NCBI RefSeq assembly: GCF_022496765.1
Contig: NZ_VANV01000006.1
Location: 136,967 to 200,966, forward strand
Source of the DNA: Acidaminobacter sp. JC074
GTDB lineage: Bacteria; Bacillota; Clostridia; Peptostreptococcales; Acidaminobacteraceae
Reading direction: 5' to 3'
Length of the DNA: 64,000 bases
Below the pieces are notes generated by a model. It saw only the letters and a list, made by a program, of their open reading frames with translations. It was not told where the DNA came from and ran no database searches. Each line of letters starts with the position of its first letter. The first letter of the stretch is position 1. Shown in pieces: positions 36,916-45,323 of the stretch. The position numbers and the translations under genes were made by a program.

Positions 36916-37611
36916 ATGTGTGTAAATTTAGAAAAGCTTAGGCATGGTTTAATTGTGTCCTGCCAAGCTTTAGAAGAAGAACCCCTTTATACAAATGAAG
37001 GCGGCATTATGCCTTTGATGGCAAAGGCAGCAGAGTTAGCCAATGCTGTTGGTATACGTGCCAATGGTGTTCGAGATATAAAAGAGATCAAAGAAGCTGT
37101 TGACTTGCCAGTTGTAGGCATTTTGAAGAAGCAATATGAAGGTTTTGAGCAGCACATAACTGTTACCATGAATGAAATCGATTTATTGGTTGAAGCTGGT
37201 GCGGATATCATTGCCTTTGATGCAACCATGCGTCCAAGACCAGATGGTCTTACTGTTAACGAGTTTATAGGAGAAATAAAAAGTAAATATCCAAATCAAC
37301 TTTTAATGGCTGATGTTTCAACTTACGAAGAGGGTATCAATGCCTATAAAGCAGGTGTTCATATGGTTGGATCTACCTTAAGTGGTTATACGCCATATAC
37401 AGCTGAAAAGATGGGACCTGATTATGATTTGATTGAATCACTGTCTAATGAAATTGATATCCCTGTCATAGCTGAAGGTCGCATTCATTATCCAGACCAG
37501 GCAAAAAAGATGCTGGAACTAGGTGCTTTTGCAGTTGTTGTAGGTGGTGCGATTACAAGACCAAAAGAGATTACAGAGAGATTTATTAGTATAATGAATA
37601 CAGGAGAGTAG
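36916..37611 (+). CDS. nanE: N-acetylmannosamine-6-phosphate 2-epimerase
   Basis: 231 residues from the ATG at 36916, 6 bases after AAGGAG; the frame is open from 36880 but without a ribosome site there. The TIM-barrel sequence carries SCQALEEEPLY, FDATMRPRP, MADVSTYEEG, VGSTLSGYT and EGRIHYP, all typical of NanE. It converts ManNAc-6-P to GlcNAc-6-P. Confidence 0.92.
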   Translation: MCVNLEKLRHGLIVSCQALEEEPLYTNEGGIMPLMAKAAELANAVGIRANGVRDIKEIKEAVDLPVVGILKKQYEGFEQHITVTMNEIDLLVEAGADIIAFDATMRPRPDGLTVNEFIGEIKSKYPNQLLMADVSTYEEGINAYKAGVHMVGSTLSGYTPYTAEKMGPDYDLIESLSNEIDIPVIAEGRIHYPDQAKKMLELGAFAVVVGGAITRPKEITERFISIMNTGE

Positions 37612-37612
37612 T

Positions 37613-38647
37613 ATGAACAGTATAGAGAGAACGAATGCAGCACTCGATTTAAAAGAATATGATCATGTATCACCACAGCCACAAATAGATGTGGCTTATG
37701 CAGCTAAGCTGATGGGCGTACCTGTAGGTAAGGCTTTTATCGATGAAAAAATTCATGCTGACGCACTTAACAATGTCTTTGAAGTACATGATGTTGATGG
37801 TGTATATGTAAACCTATGTTTATCAAGTGCAGATATTGTTTCTCAAGAGTTTAGAGATGGGGCTTATTATGTAAAGGACGTATGTGGCGCTACTTGGACC
37901 GTAAATGAAGATGATATCGGATCTGCTACTGAACGGGATATCACATCACTTGATGATGAAAGGCTCTTTAACATGTCACCGGCAATTTTTGCAGCAGTAG
38001 ATGTTTATAAAGGTATTGATCAAAAATGGCGTGATGAAAAGGCGATTGTCGTTGGTGTGACAGGTGCATTTTCACATGTTGTCTTCCTATATGGTTTAGA
38101 AAATACCATGATGGCCATGGTTTTAGAGCCTGAAAAATTAAAAGAAGTCATCGATGCTCGACTAAGGTTCGCTTTAGAAAACATAGATAAGTTGGCTGAT
38201 GCTGGTTGTAAATACCTTTGGATTGGAGAAGGTTCTGCTTCAGGTTCTTTAATCAGTCCAGATATGTACAGAGAGTTTGTCTTACCTTATCAACAAAAGA
38301 TGGCTGAACATATCAGAAAAAGAGGTATGAGAAGTGTCGTTCATATTTGTGGTGATATCAACAAGGCCATAGAATCGGTTGTAACTTGTGGAACAGACGG
38401 TATTGATTTAGACCATATGAATGATTTGGCTACGGTTAGAGATATTGCCAAAGACAAGATGTGTGTAAAAGGTAACTTCGATCCAGTTGATCTACAAGAG
38501 TGGTCACCTGACAAGATTATAGAGGTTGCTAAAGAAAAGATAGCACTTTTCCCAAATAACAAAGGACTCATACTTTCTACTGGATGTCTTGTAACAAGAG
38601 ACACACCAAAAGAAAACATAGATGCTTTTGTAAAGGCATGTTTATAA
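37613..38647 (+). CDS. Uroporphyrinogen-decarboxylase-family protein (MtaA-like)
   Basis: 344 residues of the URO-D superfamily. VVHICGD and a later STGCLV supply His and Cys ligands in the manner of zinc-dependent MtaA/CmuA methyltransferases, and VKGNFDPVDL is the usual late strand. A haem-pathway role is unlikely because no haem genes are near. Position 2 bases after nanE is odd for a methyltransferase-like protein; a methylated or lactyl-bearing sugar substrate is conceivable but not shown. Confidence 0.78.
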   Translation: MNSIERTNAALDLKEYDHVSPQPQIDVAYAAKLMGVPVGKAFIDEKIHADALNNVFEVHDVDGVYVNLCLSSADIVSQEFRDGAYYVKDVCGATWTVNEDDIGSATERDITSLDDERLFNMSPAIFAAVDVYKGIDQKWRDEKAIVVGVTGAFSHVVFLYGLENTMMAMVLEPEKLKEVIDARLRFALENIDKLADAGCKYLWIGEGSASGSLISPDMYREFVLPYQQKMAEHIRKRGMRSVVHICGDINKAIESVVTCGTDGIDLDHMNDLATVRDIAKDKMCVKGNFDPVDLQEWSPDKIIEVAKEKIALFPNNKGLILSTGCLVTRDTPKENIDAFVKACL

Positions 38648-38670
38648 GAGCATCTTTGATGCTCTTTTTT
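38646..38670 (+). terminator. Intra-operon terminator
   Basis: Perfect stem AAGAGCATC / GATGCTCTT with a TTT loop and T-run, between the URO-D gene and the YhcH gene. Downstream nanK would depend on read-through or an unseen promoter. Confidence 0.8.
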
Positions 38671-38680
38671 AGGAGGAAAT

Positions 38681-39130
38681 ATGATATTCGATAGGTTAGA
38701 GAATTTAAATATATATAAGGGTGTTCATAGTAGATTTGATAAAGTAAAGGAATTCTTGGAGACAGAACAGCTAGAAAATGGACGCTATGAGCTGGGTGGG
38801 GGTGACTATGCTGTTGTGACAAGCTATGAAACCAAGGAAGACCTGGACACTTATGAAGCCCATAATCAGTATCTAGATATTCAAATTATGATGTCAGGTA
38901 AAGAGTGTATTTTTGTTTCTGATAGAGGCTCACTAGAAGCGGCAACTAGTTATAATGAAGCAGATGATTATATACTCTATAAAGGTCCATCAAAGGGGTA
39001 TATAAACTTAGAGGCAGATGCATTTGCAGTTTTCTTTATGGATGATGCTCATATGCCAGGTGGCAAGTTAGATAAGATTGAACCTGTAAAGAAGATTATT
39101 GTAAAACTGAAAGTGGAGGGCAAGTCGTGA
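38681..39130 (+). CDS. YhcH/YjgK/YiaL family protein (NanQ-like)
   Basis: 149 residues of the DUF386 beta-sandwich family. The landmarks are YEAHNQYLDIQIMMSGKE, then AVFFMDDAHMPG, with His residues fitted to metal binding. The E. coli relative is linked to sialic-acid anomer or epimer handling. AGGAGG precedes the ATG, and its stop overlaps the next start (GTGA). Confidence 0.85.
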   Translation: MIFDRLENLNIYKGVHSRFDKVKEFLETEQLENGRYELGGGDYAVVTSYETKEDLDTYEAHNQYLDIQIMMSGKECIFVSDRGSLEAATSYNEADDYILYKGPSKGYINLEADAFAVFFMDDAHMPGGKLDKIEPVKKIIVKLKVEGKS

Positions 39131-40011
39131 TAATTGCAATTGACATTGGTGGAACGAATATCAAGTTTTCTTATGCAAGTCCTGATGGTATTTTAGGTGC
39201 TGTAGAATCAATGCCGACGGATGCATATTTAGGTGCAGACAATATGTATAAGAGAATTGAAAACCTGATTGGACTAGCAGATATGTCAAAAGTTACAGGT
39301 ATCGCCATCAGCTCAGCAGGTCAAATCGACTCCGATAAAGGCCGAGTTATCTTCGCCACAGACAGCATTCCTGGATATACTGGTTTTGAAATCAAGAAAC
39401 GTCTAGAAGAGAAGTTCAAAGTCAAAGTCACTGTAGAAAATGATGTGAATTGTGCTGCACTCGGTGAACTCTGGAAGGGACATTTGTCATCGGAAAGCTT
39501 CTTAGCTTTAACGCTTGGAACTGGTATTGGAGGGGCTATTGTTGAAGATGGTAAGATCTATCACGGCAGTGGTTATTCTACCGCAGAGTTTGGTCATTTA
39601 GCCCTTGTTTACAAAGGTCTTGAATGTACCTGTGGCCACAGGGGTTGTTATGAAAGATATGCTTCAGCAAAGGCCTTAAATGAGCAAATCAGTGATAAGT
39701 TAGGTGATATGGATACAAAGCTTTTCTTTGAAGCGTGTAGACAGGGCAATGAAGCATATTTAAGGGTTTTAGATCAGTGGGTAGATTATGTATCTGAGGG
39801 TCTTAAGTCACTTGTTCATACCTTTAATCCGAATTTAATATTGATAGGTGGCGGTGTTTCAGCTCAAGGCGACTATTTAGCTGATAAAATCAAAGAATCC
39901 CTTAAAGGAAAAGTCATGCCTTCATTTATGAAAGACTTAGACATAAAAATGATGACACTAGGTAATGACGCCAATTTATTAGGTGCCGTTTATCACTTTA
40001 ATCATCAGTAA
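39127..40011 (+). CDS. nanK: ROK-family kinase, probable ManNAc kinase
   Basis: 294 residues from a GTG start overlapping the YhcH stop. The ATPase phosphate motif DIGGTNIKF lies at the N-terminus. GTGIGGAIV follows, then the ROK zinc site with GHLALVYKGLECTCGHRGCYE. With nanA and nanE nearby, phosphorylation of N-acetylmannosamine is the expected step. Confidence 0.88.
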   Translation: MIIAIDIGGTNIKFSYASPDGILGAVESMPTDAYLGADNMYKRIENLIGLADMSKVTGIAISSAGQIDSDKGRVIFATDSIPGYTGFEIKKRLEEKFKVKVTVENDVNCAALGELWKGHLSSESFLALTLGTGIGGAIVEDGKIYHGSGYSTAEFGHLALVYKGLECTCGHRGCYERYASAKALNEQISDKLGDMDTKLFFEACRQGNEAYLRVLDQWVDYVSEGLKSLVHTFNPNLILIGGGVSAQGDYLADKIKESLKGKVMPSFMKDLDIKMMTLGNDANLLGAVYHFNHQ

Positions 40012-40012
40012 A

Positions 40013-40048
40013 ATAAACCACCCTCAACGATTGTTGAGGGTGGTTTAT
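40013..40048. terminator. Bidirectional terminator
   Basis: 16-bp perfect stem including AAACCACCCTCAAC with a GATT loop, between convergent nanK and the first MalY-like gene. The T-rich tail is better on the minus strand. Confidence 0.88.
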
Positions 40049-40072
40049 GTGGTTATTCAAGATAGGTTTATG

Positions 40073-41260
40073 TTAATTAGATGGCACTCTCAGGGATTCA
40101 ACCGCTGATTTTAGAAGTGAAATAGCTTTGTGCAAGTGGGATTCTGGACAGGCAAGGTTTAATCTTATAAATCCTGCTCCTTCACGTCCATACCAATGTC
40201 CCGCATCAACAGCTAAGCCAGCTTCTGATAATGCATCTAAAAGAAGGTGTGGGTCTGGCTGAAGTTTTCTCATATCTAGCCATACTAGATAAGTGCCTTC
40301 AGGTTCTATTAGTTGAATTTCTGGTAATTTAAACGATATATATTCCTTAAGTGTTTTTAGGTTACCTTCTACTTGCTTAATCATTTGATTGTACCAATCT
40401 TCTCCATGCTTATAAGCAGATTCAAAGGCGGTATTACTCAGTATATTGTTATGATTTAAATGAAACATATGAATAAAATCATTAAAGTTCTTACTAATTA
40501 TTGGGTTTGTAATAATAGCAGTCGCAATACTCTGACCTGATAAGTTAAATGTTTTTCCAGGTGACAAGAGTGTAATTGTATTGTTTGAAATATCATCACC
40601 TAATGTCATCATGTTTACCATTTTATGTCCAGTTAAGATGATATCACGATGGATTTCATCTGATATGACTCTGACACCATGTTTTAGTGCAAGTATACTC
40701 AGTTTTCTAAGTTCATCTTCTCTCCATACTCTTCCGACTGGGTTGTGTGGATTTGAAATGATGATCACTTTTGTATGATCTTTTTCCATGAGTTCCTCTA
40801 ATGAATCAAAGTCCATTTCGAATTCAAATGTAAGTTTTAAAGGACTCTTATAAAGCTTACGCCCCATTGATTTGACGGTACTGGCAAAGTTGTGATAAAC
40901 AGGTGGCTGAATAATGATACCGTCTTCTTTTTCAGTCAATATTTCAATGAGGATTGGTAGAGCCGAAGAAACACTTGGAGCTGTATGTATCCACGATTTA
41001 TCAATATGCCAATTGTGGATTTTTTTCTGCCATTCAATGAAGCTGTCAAAAAAATCTTCCGATTTGTACTCATAGCCGAAGTGACCTTCGAGAGCTCTTT
41101 TTTTTATGTCTATTATAGTTTGTGGTACAGTCATGAACTCCATATCTGCTATCCACATAGGATGCAAATGATCCTTTTTAAATAATTTCTTTTGTCTGGT
41201 ATTTGACCACTTTTCAGCGTTAAAATTAGCTCTGTTAAGCATTTTATCGAAGTATAACAC
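40073..41260 (-). CDS. MalY/PatB-type C-S lyase, copy 1
   Basis: 395 residues of fold-type I aminotransferases. LHPMWIADMEF, IIIQPPVYHNF, ISNPHNPVGRVW, VISDEIHRDI and the PLP-lysine block LLSPGKTFNLSGQ all fit MalY/PatB. Members cleave C-S bonds of cystathionine or cysteine S-conjugates, giving a thiol, pyruvate and ammonia through 2-aminoacrylate. It follows a small membrane-protein gene by 4 bases, and the pair is driven by promoter site A. A close paralogue lies at 49.5-50.7 kb. Confidence 0.88.
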   Translation of the reverse strand: MLYFDKMLNRANFNAEKWSNTRQKKLFKKDHLHPMWIADMEFMTVPQTIIDIKKRALEGHFGYEYKSEDFFDSFIEWQKKIHNWHIDKSWIHTAPSVSSALPILIEILTEKEDGIIIQPPVYHNFASTVKSMGRKLYKSPLKLTFEFEMDFDSLEELMEKDHTKVIIISNPHNPVGRVWREDELRKLSILALKHGVRVISDEIHRDIILTGHKMVNMMTLGDDISNNTITLLSPGKTFNLSGQSIATAIITNPIISKNFNDFIHMFHLNHNNILSNTAFESAYKHGEDWYNQMIKQVEGNLKTLKEYISFKLPEIQLIEPEGTYLVWLDMRKLQPDPHLLLDALSEAGLAVDAGHWYGREGAGFIRLNLACPESHLHKAISLLKSAVESLRVPSN

Positions 41261-41264
41261 TGGC

Positions 41265-41600
41265 TTACCTCCCTTTGTAGTTTTTCTTTATCTCACTAAT
41301 GGACTTTCTATCGAAAGCATTGATAAGGTCTTTAGCGTTCCCGATAGTATTTGAATCCGTTATATATGTTTTATTAAAAAATATATTGTGTAAGTCTCTT
41401 AAACGATAAGTTAAGTCCCATAGTAAAGGGAATATCTTGGCAAGGTGTCTATTTATCATATAAATATTTAGTAATTGTCCTACCACTATTATTGATACAA
41501 GAAAGTACTTCATGTCACCAAAAATATCAACACTACTGACGATGAATAAAATAACAATAAGCAGAAGTTGTATGTTTAGACTATTAGATATTTTGTTCAT
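41265..41600 (-). CDS. Small membrane protein, unknown
   Basis: 111 residues with two hydrophobic helices (about 10-28 and 31-50) and a basic, hydrophilic C-terminal half. I recognise no family. AGGAGT precedes the ATG. The end of this gene carries AGGGAGG, which serves as ribosome site for the C-S lyase, so the two are translationally linked. It lies downstream of promoter site A. Confidence 0.7.
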   Translation of the reverse strand: MNKISNSLNIQLLLIVILFIVSSVDIFGDMKYFLVSIIVVGQLLNIYMINRHLAKIFPLLWDLTYRLRDLHNIFFNKTYITDSNTIGNAKDLINAFDRKSISEIKKNYKGR

Positions 41601-41686
41601 TTATGACTCCTAAATTATTTGTTTCCTATCATGTTATCAAGTAAATATGTTTGTATGTTTCTTTGCATATGCTCTAGTTTAGGTCA

Positions 41687-41741
41687 ATCATAAGTCCATA
41701 TTGCATGGAAGTCAATACACACTTTTAAGTACCTAGTAACC
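41687..41741 (-). promoter_or_regulatory. Regulon promoter site A (C-S lyase 1)
   Basis: Minus strand: GGTTACTAGGTAC followed by TTAAAAGTGTGTATTG (together 41713-41741), 20 bp, then -10 TATGAT (41687-41692). It is the most diverged copy of the shared operator. Confidence 0.65.
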
Positions 41742-41893
41742 TTTAGGTACTTAGTAAAAGCCTTAGAAATAGGCGTTTCTAGTGATATTGCTTATCCTCC
41801 CACAGATAAGTAATCTTGAATTTGATTGCAGTGGCGCTATGTGTTCATTGAAGTAAAATTGAATAAGGAGACTAGATCGTATGGTTACTAACT

Positions 41894-41949
41894 GGTTACT
41901 AGTTACTATAAAGTACATACTTTAACATTTTTATTTCGAGTACTATAAT
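41894..41949 (+). promoter_or_regulatory. Regulon promoter site B (amidotransferase 1)
   Basis: GGTTACTAGTTAC and AAAGTACATACTT (within 41894-41922), 21 bp, then TATAAT (41944-41949). Upstream, in the 41601-41890 gap, are two short hairpins (AGAAA/TTTCT near 41768 and CTTATC/GATAAG near 41796). Confidence 0.85.
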
Positions 41950-41977
41950 GAGCTTGTTATTTAAGAAGGGAGTATCA

Positions 41978-42694
41978 ATGAAAACAATAGGCATAACAAC
42001 AGCTCATTATAATCTTAAACAGGGATTTTTAAGTAATGGTGTGAACAATCAATATTACAATCAAATTATTGAAGCAGAAGGATTACCTGTTTTACTTCCA
42101 ATTCCGCATAAAGAGGACATTAAAAGACTTGCAAGACAATACGTAAAAAAATTAGATATGCTCCTGCTGACAGGAGAAGAAGATGTATCATATTCTCGCT
42201 ATAATACTGTAAGCGATTATAATACATATATCTATAGTCTTGATAAAGATGAATGGGAGCTAGAACTTATTAAAGTATTTATGGAAGCATCCAAACCTAT
42301 TATGGGTGTTGGTTTAGGTTTTTTAAAGATTAATCTGGCATTAGGAGGTACATCGACAAAAGAGATAGTGTCAGGACAGAATCAAATTGGTTTTGGTCAT
42401 TTGCATTTAAAGACTGAGAAAATTACTTTGGAAGGTCATACATTAAAAGAAGCATTTGGAAGAGATATACTTGTGAATTTGGATGACAATCAGGATATTG
42501 ATGTGCTTGCATATGAGTTAAGTGTAGATAGTGAAATAGGTTTTTCTGAAGATCATAGAATAAAGCTATTATATAACGAAAGAAACAAGATTTTAGGTGT
42601 TCAGTTTTGTCCTGAAATGATAGAAGATATAGTGCAAATAAAAACATTATTTGATTTATTTTTCCTAGCTGCTACAAAGGGAAAAGATTTTTAA
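41978..42694 (+). CDS. Class I glutamine amidotransferase-like, active site lost
   Basis: 238 residues from the ATG at 41978 (AAGGGAG before it). It is homologous throughout to the intact peptidase C26-type protein at 43.3 kb. The nucleophile elbow MGICRGF is replaced by MGVGLGF (Gly at the cysteine position, residue 112), and the catalytic His of VQYHPEM is replaced by Cys in VQFCPEM. The frame is intact with a good ribosome site, so it is probably a pseudoenzyme, perhaps a binding or sensing protein. Followed by a thioredoxin-fold gene. Confidence 0.83.
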   Translation: MKTIGITTAHYNLKQGFLSNGVNNQYYNQIIEAEGLPVLLPIPHKEDIKRLARQYVKKLDMLLLTGEEDVSYSRYNTVSDYNTYIYSLDKDEWELELIKVFMEASKPIMGVGLGFLKINLALGGTSTKEIVSGQNQIGFGHLHLKTEKITLEGHTLKEAFGRDILVNLDDNQDIDVLAYELSVDSEIGFSEDHRIKLLYNERNKILGVQFCPEMIEDIVQIKTLFDLFFLAATKGKDF

Positions 42695-42710
42695 CATAAG
42701 GAGGCATGTA

Positions 42711-43031
42711 ATGGAAGTAAAAATTTATGGTAAAAGAAATGAGTATCCAGTAGTTGGATGTGGATGTTGGCCGAAAAGAACCATGTATGAGATGTACAGT
42801 GAGTTTGCTGGGGCAGTTAACGAGTGTAAGTTAAGTGATGCTATACAGTTTGACTTTTTAGATGTCAATGAGGAAAAAATATATGACCCCTTGATTCTAA
42901 ATGCCTTAGATCGAGGATTTCACTTACCACTTACAGTAATAGATGGTGATTTGAGATATCAAAATGTTCTACCTACAAAACAATTCGTAAAGAATCAATG
43001 CTTAAAATTAAAAGGCAATATTGGATTATAA
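42711..43031 (+). CDS. Small thioredoxin-fold CxC protein 1
   Basis: 106 residues. A beta strand (VKIYGK), then VVGCGCWPKRTMYEMYSEF with Cys17 and Cys19, then a beta strand (IQFDFLDV), a helix, and LPLTVIDGDLRY, where the Pro corresponds to the cis-proline of thioredoxin folds. One of four paralogues in the window. AAGGAGG before the ATG. The CxC could hold a soft metal or a thiol intermediate. Confidence 0.75.
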   Translation: MEVKIYGKRNEYPVVGCGCWPKRTMYEMYSEFAGAVNECKLSDAIQFDFLDVNEEKIYDPLILNALDRGFHLPLTVIDGDLRYQNVLPTKQFVKNQCLKLKGNIGL

Positions 43032-43048
43032 TATATAGATGTTTAGAC

Positions 43049-43079
43049 AGAGTATGCTAAGTAACTGCATACTCTTTTT
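43049..43079 (+). terminator. Terminator after thioredoxin-fold gene 1
   Basis: Perfect stem AGAGTATGC / GCATACTCT, nine-base loop, TTTTT. Confidence 0.88.
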
Positions 43080-43174
43080 AGTATCATATACAACACACCA
43101 ACTTTTTTTCAGAAAGATAATTTTATGAAATGATGAAAAATAGCCATTTTCAAAGCCTTTGTAGTTTAGAGAAA

Positions 43175-43229
43175 GTAACCAGTTACATAAAAGTGCATAC
43201 TTCTTTTGATGTACCATATTGGTTATACT
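43175..43229 (+). promoter_or_regulatory. Regulon promoter site C (amidotransferase 2 and HxlR 1)
   Basis: GTAACCAGTTAC and AAAGTGCATACTT (within 43175-43202), 21 bp, TATACT (43224-43229). Confidence 0.88.
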
Positions 43230-43256
43230 TTGCTTACAGTAAAGAAAGGAGGAAGT

Positions 43257-43982
43257 ATGAAAAAAGTTGGAATAACCCTACATCACTATAAGTCAAACTT
43301 AGGATTTGATAGCAATGGTGTGAATAAACAATATCATGAAAGAATATCAGAATCTGGCGGTTTACCTGTTTTAATACCAATTCATGAAGGAGAGAATATA
43401 TCGGATTTAGCGATTGATTATGCTGAAAATCTAGATATGTTATTACTTACAGGCGGATCGGATATTACACCATATTTATATGGCGAAAATATTGAGAAAG
43501 ATTGTGGTGATTTTGATGTTGATAGAGATACGTGGGAACTTGCTTTGATTCATTCTTTTATGAAACTATCTAAGCCAATAATGGGTATTTGCAGAGGCTT
43601 TCAAATACTTAATGTAGCACTAGGAGGAACCTTGCGACAAGATTTAGATAAGTCCTTTAACAAACACTGGCATAATCTTGATAGACCTCATCAAACGGGA
43701 CATCGAGTCAGTATATCAGGCAAAACTCTTGAGATGTTATTTGGTAAGAGTTATTGGGTTAACTCATTTCATCATCAGAGCATTGATGAAATTGCGCCTG
43801 TTCTTGAAGATAGTGAATTTGCCTTAACAGATGATTTATTGATTGAGATGCTATACAATCCAAAACTAAAAATAATCGGTGTTCAGTATCATCCTGAAAT
43901 GATGCCAAAAGAGAAAGAAACAAAGCTTCTTTTTGAATTATTTATGAATTTTGAGAAGTATAAGTTAGAGGAGGTATCATAA
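43257..43982 (+). CDS. Class I glutamine amidotransferase, peptidase C26 type
   Basis: 241 residues from the ATG at 43257, preceded by AAAGGAGG. Nucleophile in MGICRGFQILNVALGG (Cys112) and catalytic pair in VQYHPEM (His212, Glu214). The family includes gamma-glutamyl-GABA hydrolase PuuD, which frees glutamate from gamma-glutamyl amides. Here, beside C-S lyases and an HxlR regulator, a gamma-glutamyl thiol conjugate is a plausible substrate (inference). Its stop overlaps the HxlR start by one base. Confidence 0.85.
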   Translation: MKKVGITLHHYKSNLGFDSNGVNKQYHERISESGGLPVLIPIHEGENISDLAIDYAENLDMLLLTGGSDITPYLYGENIEKDCGDFDVDRDTWELALIHSFMKLSKPIMGICRGFQILNVALGGTLRQDLDKSFNKHWHNLDRPHQTGHRVSISGKTLEMLFGKSYWVNSFHHQSIDEIAPVLEDSEFALTDDLLIEMLYNPKLKIIGVQYHPEMMPKEKETKLLFELFMNFEKYKLEEVS

Positions 43983-44326
43983 TGCCTAAAACTGTAAAAA
44001 TAAACAATGAAAGTACTAACCATCTTTGTGGTGTTGGTGTAACAATATCAATTATTGGTGGTAAATGGAAACCTTTGATTTTATGGTTGTTATTACAACA
44101 TGAGAACAGAAGATATGGTCAGATTAAACGTTTCATACCTGAAGTGACCAATAAAATGTTGAGTCAGCAGCTTAAGGAGCTCATCAGTGATGGCTTGGTC
44201 ACTCGAAAGGACTATCATGAAATTCCACCAAAGGTAGAGTATAGAATTTCAGAAAAAGGAAAGACTCTCGATGACATAATCGAGAACATGTGTATATGGG
44301 GCATTGACCATATGAGTGATGTGTAG
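43982..44326 (+). CDS. HxlR-family regulator 1
   Basis: 114 residues with the HxlR winged helix: GGKWKPLILWLLL, RRYGQIKRFIPEVTNKMLSQQLKEL, VEYRISEKG. Cys16 precedes the GGKWKP block, the region where YodB/HypR-type members carry their redox or electrophile-sensing cysteine; a second Cys lies near the C-terminus. It is coupled to amidotransferase 2. I propose that it, or its paralogue at 51 kb, binds the twelve-promoter operator. HxlR itself is an activator, which fits the operator position at -40. Confidence 0.9.
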   Translation: MPKTVKINNESTNHLCGVGVTISIIGGKWKPLILWLLLQHENRRYGQIKRFIPEVTNKMLSQQLKELISDGLVTRKDYHEIPPKVEYRISEKGKTLDDIIENMCIWGIDHMSDV

Positions 44327-44373
44327 TTACTAAAAAGTGCGTACTTGTATATGTATATGCTCTTTGATATATT
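44325..44373 (+). promoter_or_regulatory. Regulon promoter site D (thioredoxin-fold 2 operon)
   Basis: AGTTACTAAAAAGTGCGTACTT split as AGTTAC (44325-44330) and AAGTGCGTACTT (44335-44346), 21 bp, then TATATT (44368-44373). It begins inside the HxlR 1 stop codon. Confidence 0.9.
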
Positions 44374-44401
44374 TTCAAATGACGAAAAAATGGAGGTAAA
44401 A

Positions 44402-44719
44402 ATGGAAAAAATTAAAGTAGAAGTATTTGGTATGAAGGACCAATATCCAGCTACAGGGGGATGTGGATGTGGCCCAGCACAGTCTATGGGCGAAATGTAT
44501 AGTGAGTTTATGGAGAGAATTTCTTCGAATGAACTGTATGAAAATATGGAAATTACATTTGTTGAGTATTCAAACGACCTTGAAGGTTTTGACTATGTAA
44601 AAGAAGCACACGGTAGAGGTTATTCCTTACCACTTACTGCAATTAATGGACGTGTACGTTTTCATAGTTCAATTCCATTCAATCAAGTTATAAGACTTGT
44701 TAAGCAACAAATGAAATAG
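44402..44719 (+). CDS. Small thioredoxin-fold CxC protein 2
   Basis: 105 residues from the ATG at 44402, after GGAGG. VEVFGMKDQYPATGG is followed by CGCGP (Cys21, Cys23) and a helix SMGEMYSEFMERI; LPLTAINGRVRFH gives the cis-proline strand. It resembles the fold pattern of the YuzD/DUF1462 group but I cannot assign a family. First gene of a three-gene operon with an FeS protein and a Gly/Cys-rich protein. Confidence 0.8.
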   Translation: MEKIKVEVFGMKDQYPATGGCGCGPAQSMGEMYSEFMERISSNELYENMEITFVEYSNDLEGFDYVKEAHGRGYSLPLTAINGRVRFHSSIPFNQVIRLVKQQMK

Positions 44720-44727
44720 GAGGTCGT

Positions 44728-45312
44728 ATGTTTAATCATGAAGAGGCAACAAAAAAAATATTAGAGACGATGTCTGGTTTTCAGCTACTTGGGATCGCAT
44801 CGCGTGACAGATTTGAAAATAGAGATGTAAAAACATTAGAAGGTAAAGATCCTAGTAATCTAGTTAAAGATTTTCAGTCGGTAATTGTTTTTGGAGAAGG
44901 TAAACATAAGAAAGATGAGTTAAATGTTGTGCCAGAAACTTTTGAAGATCATATGGATATTTTAGTTAAGCCATTAGAAGTGGTTGCTTATCTTAACTCT
45001 TTGGGCTATAAGTCACATGTTGTACATAAATCTGAACTAGATGTTTCACTTGTTGATATGGCAGTTCAAGCAGGTGTCGGAGAATTAAGCCCTGTAAATT
45101 CATTAGTGGTCAAAAACTATGGTTTAACACCTGTTATTCAGGCTATTATTACTGAAGCGCCGTTAGTAGCATCTGAGATGCCAAAGCCTAAATCACATTG
45201 TATTGGTTGTAACTTATGTTTAAGAGTATGTCCAATTAGAGAAGAGGCTTATGCAGATGGGGATATGAGTAAGTGTGCATGTAATAAATGCGTTGAAGTT
45301 TGTCCAGTTTAA
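44728..45312 (+). CDS. QueG-like iron-sulfur protein
   Basis: 194 residues. An N-terminal domain resembling the front part of epoxyqueuosine reductases is followed by CIGCNLCLRVCP (Cys158, 161, 164, 168) and a second set at the very end (Cys183, 185, 188, 192), enough for two 4Fe-4S clusters. It is much shorter than QueG and lacks the HEAT-like tail. A redox role in the CxC protein operon is likely; cobalamin binding is uncertain. AGGAGGT precedes the ATG. Confidence 0.78.
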   Translation: MFNHEEATKKILETMSGFQLLGIASRDRFENRDVKTLEGKDPSNLVKDFQSVIVFGEGKHKKDELNVVPETFEDHMDILVKPLEVVAYLNSLGYKSHVVHKSELDVSLVDMAVQAGVGELSPVNSLVVKNYGLTPVIQAIITEAPLVASEMPKPKSHCIGCNLCLRVCPIREEAYADGDMSKCACNKCVEVCPV

Positions 45313-45323
45313 GGAGAGGTAAT

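Noticed and set aside
37613..38647. True uroporphyrinogen decarboxylase (hemE)
   Set aside because: The HxC and later Cys residues and the absence of haem genes point to the MtaA-like branch.
41881..41925. Short ORF of 14 codons with an upstream AAGGAG, covering operator site B
   Set aside because: It consists of the operator repeats read as codons and lies upstream of the predicted transcription start, so it should not be in the mRNA.
43049..43079. AGAGTATGC...GCATACTCT as another operator copy
   Set aside because: It is a perfect stem with loop and T-run right after a stop codon, so it is a terminator.
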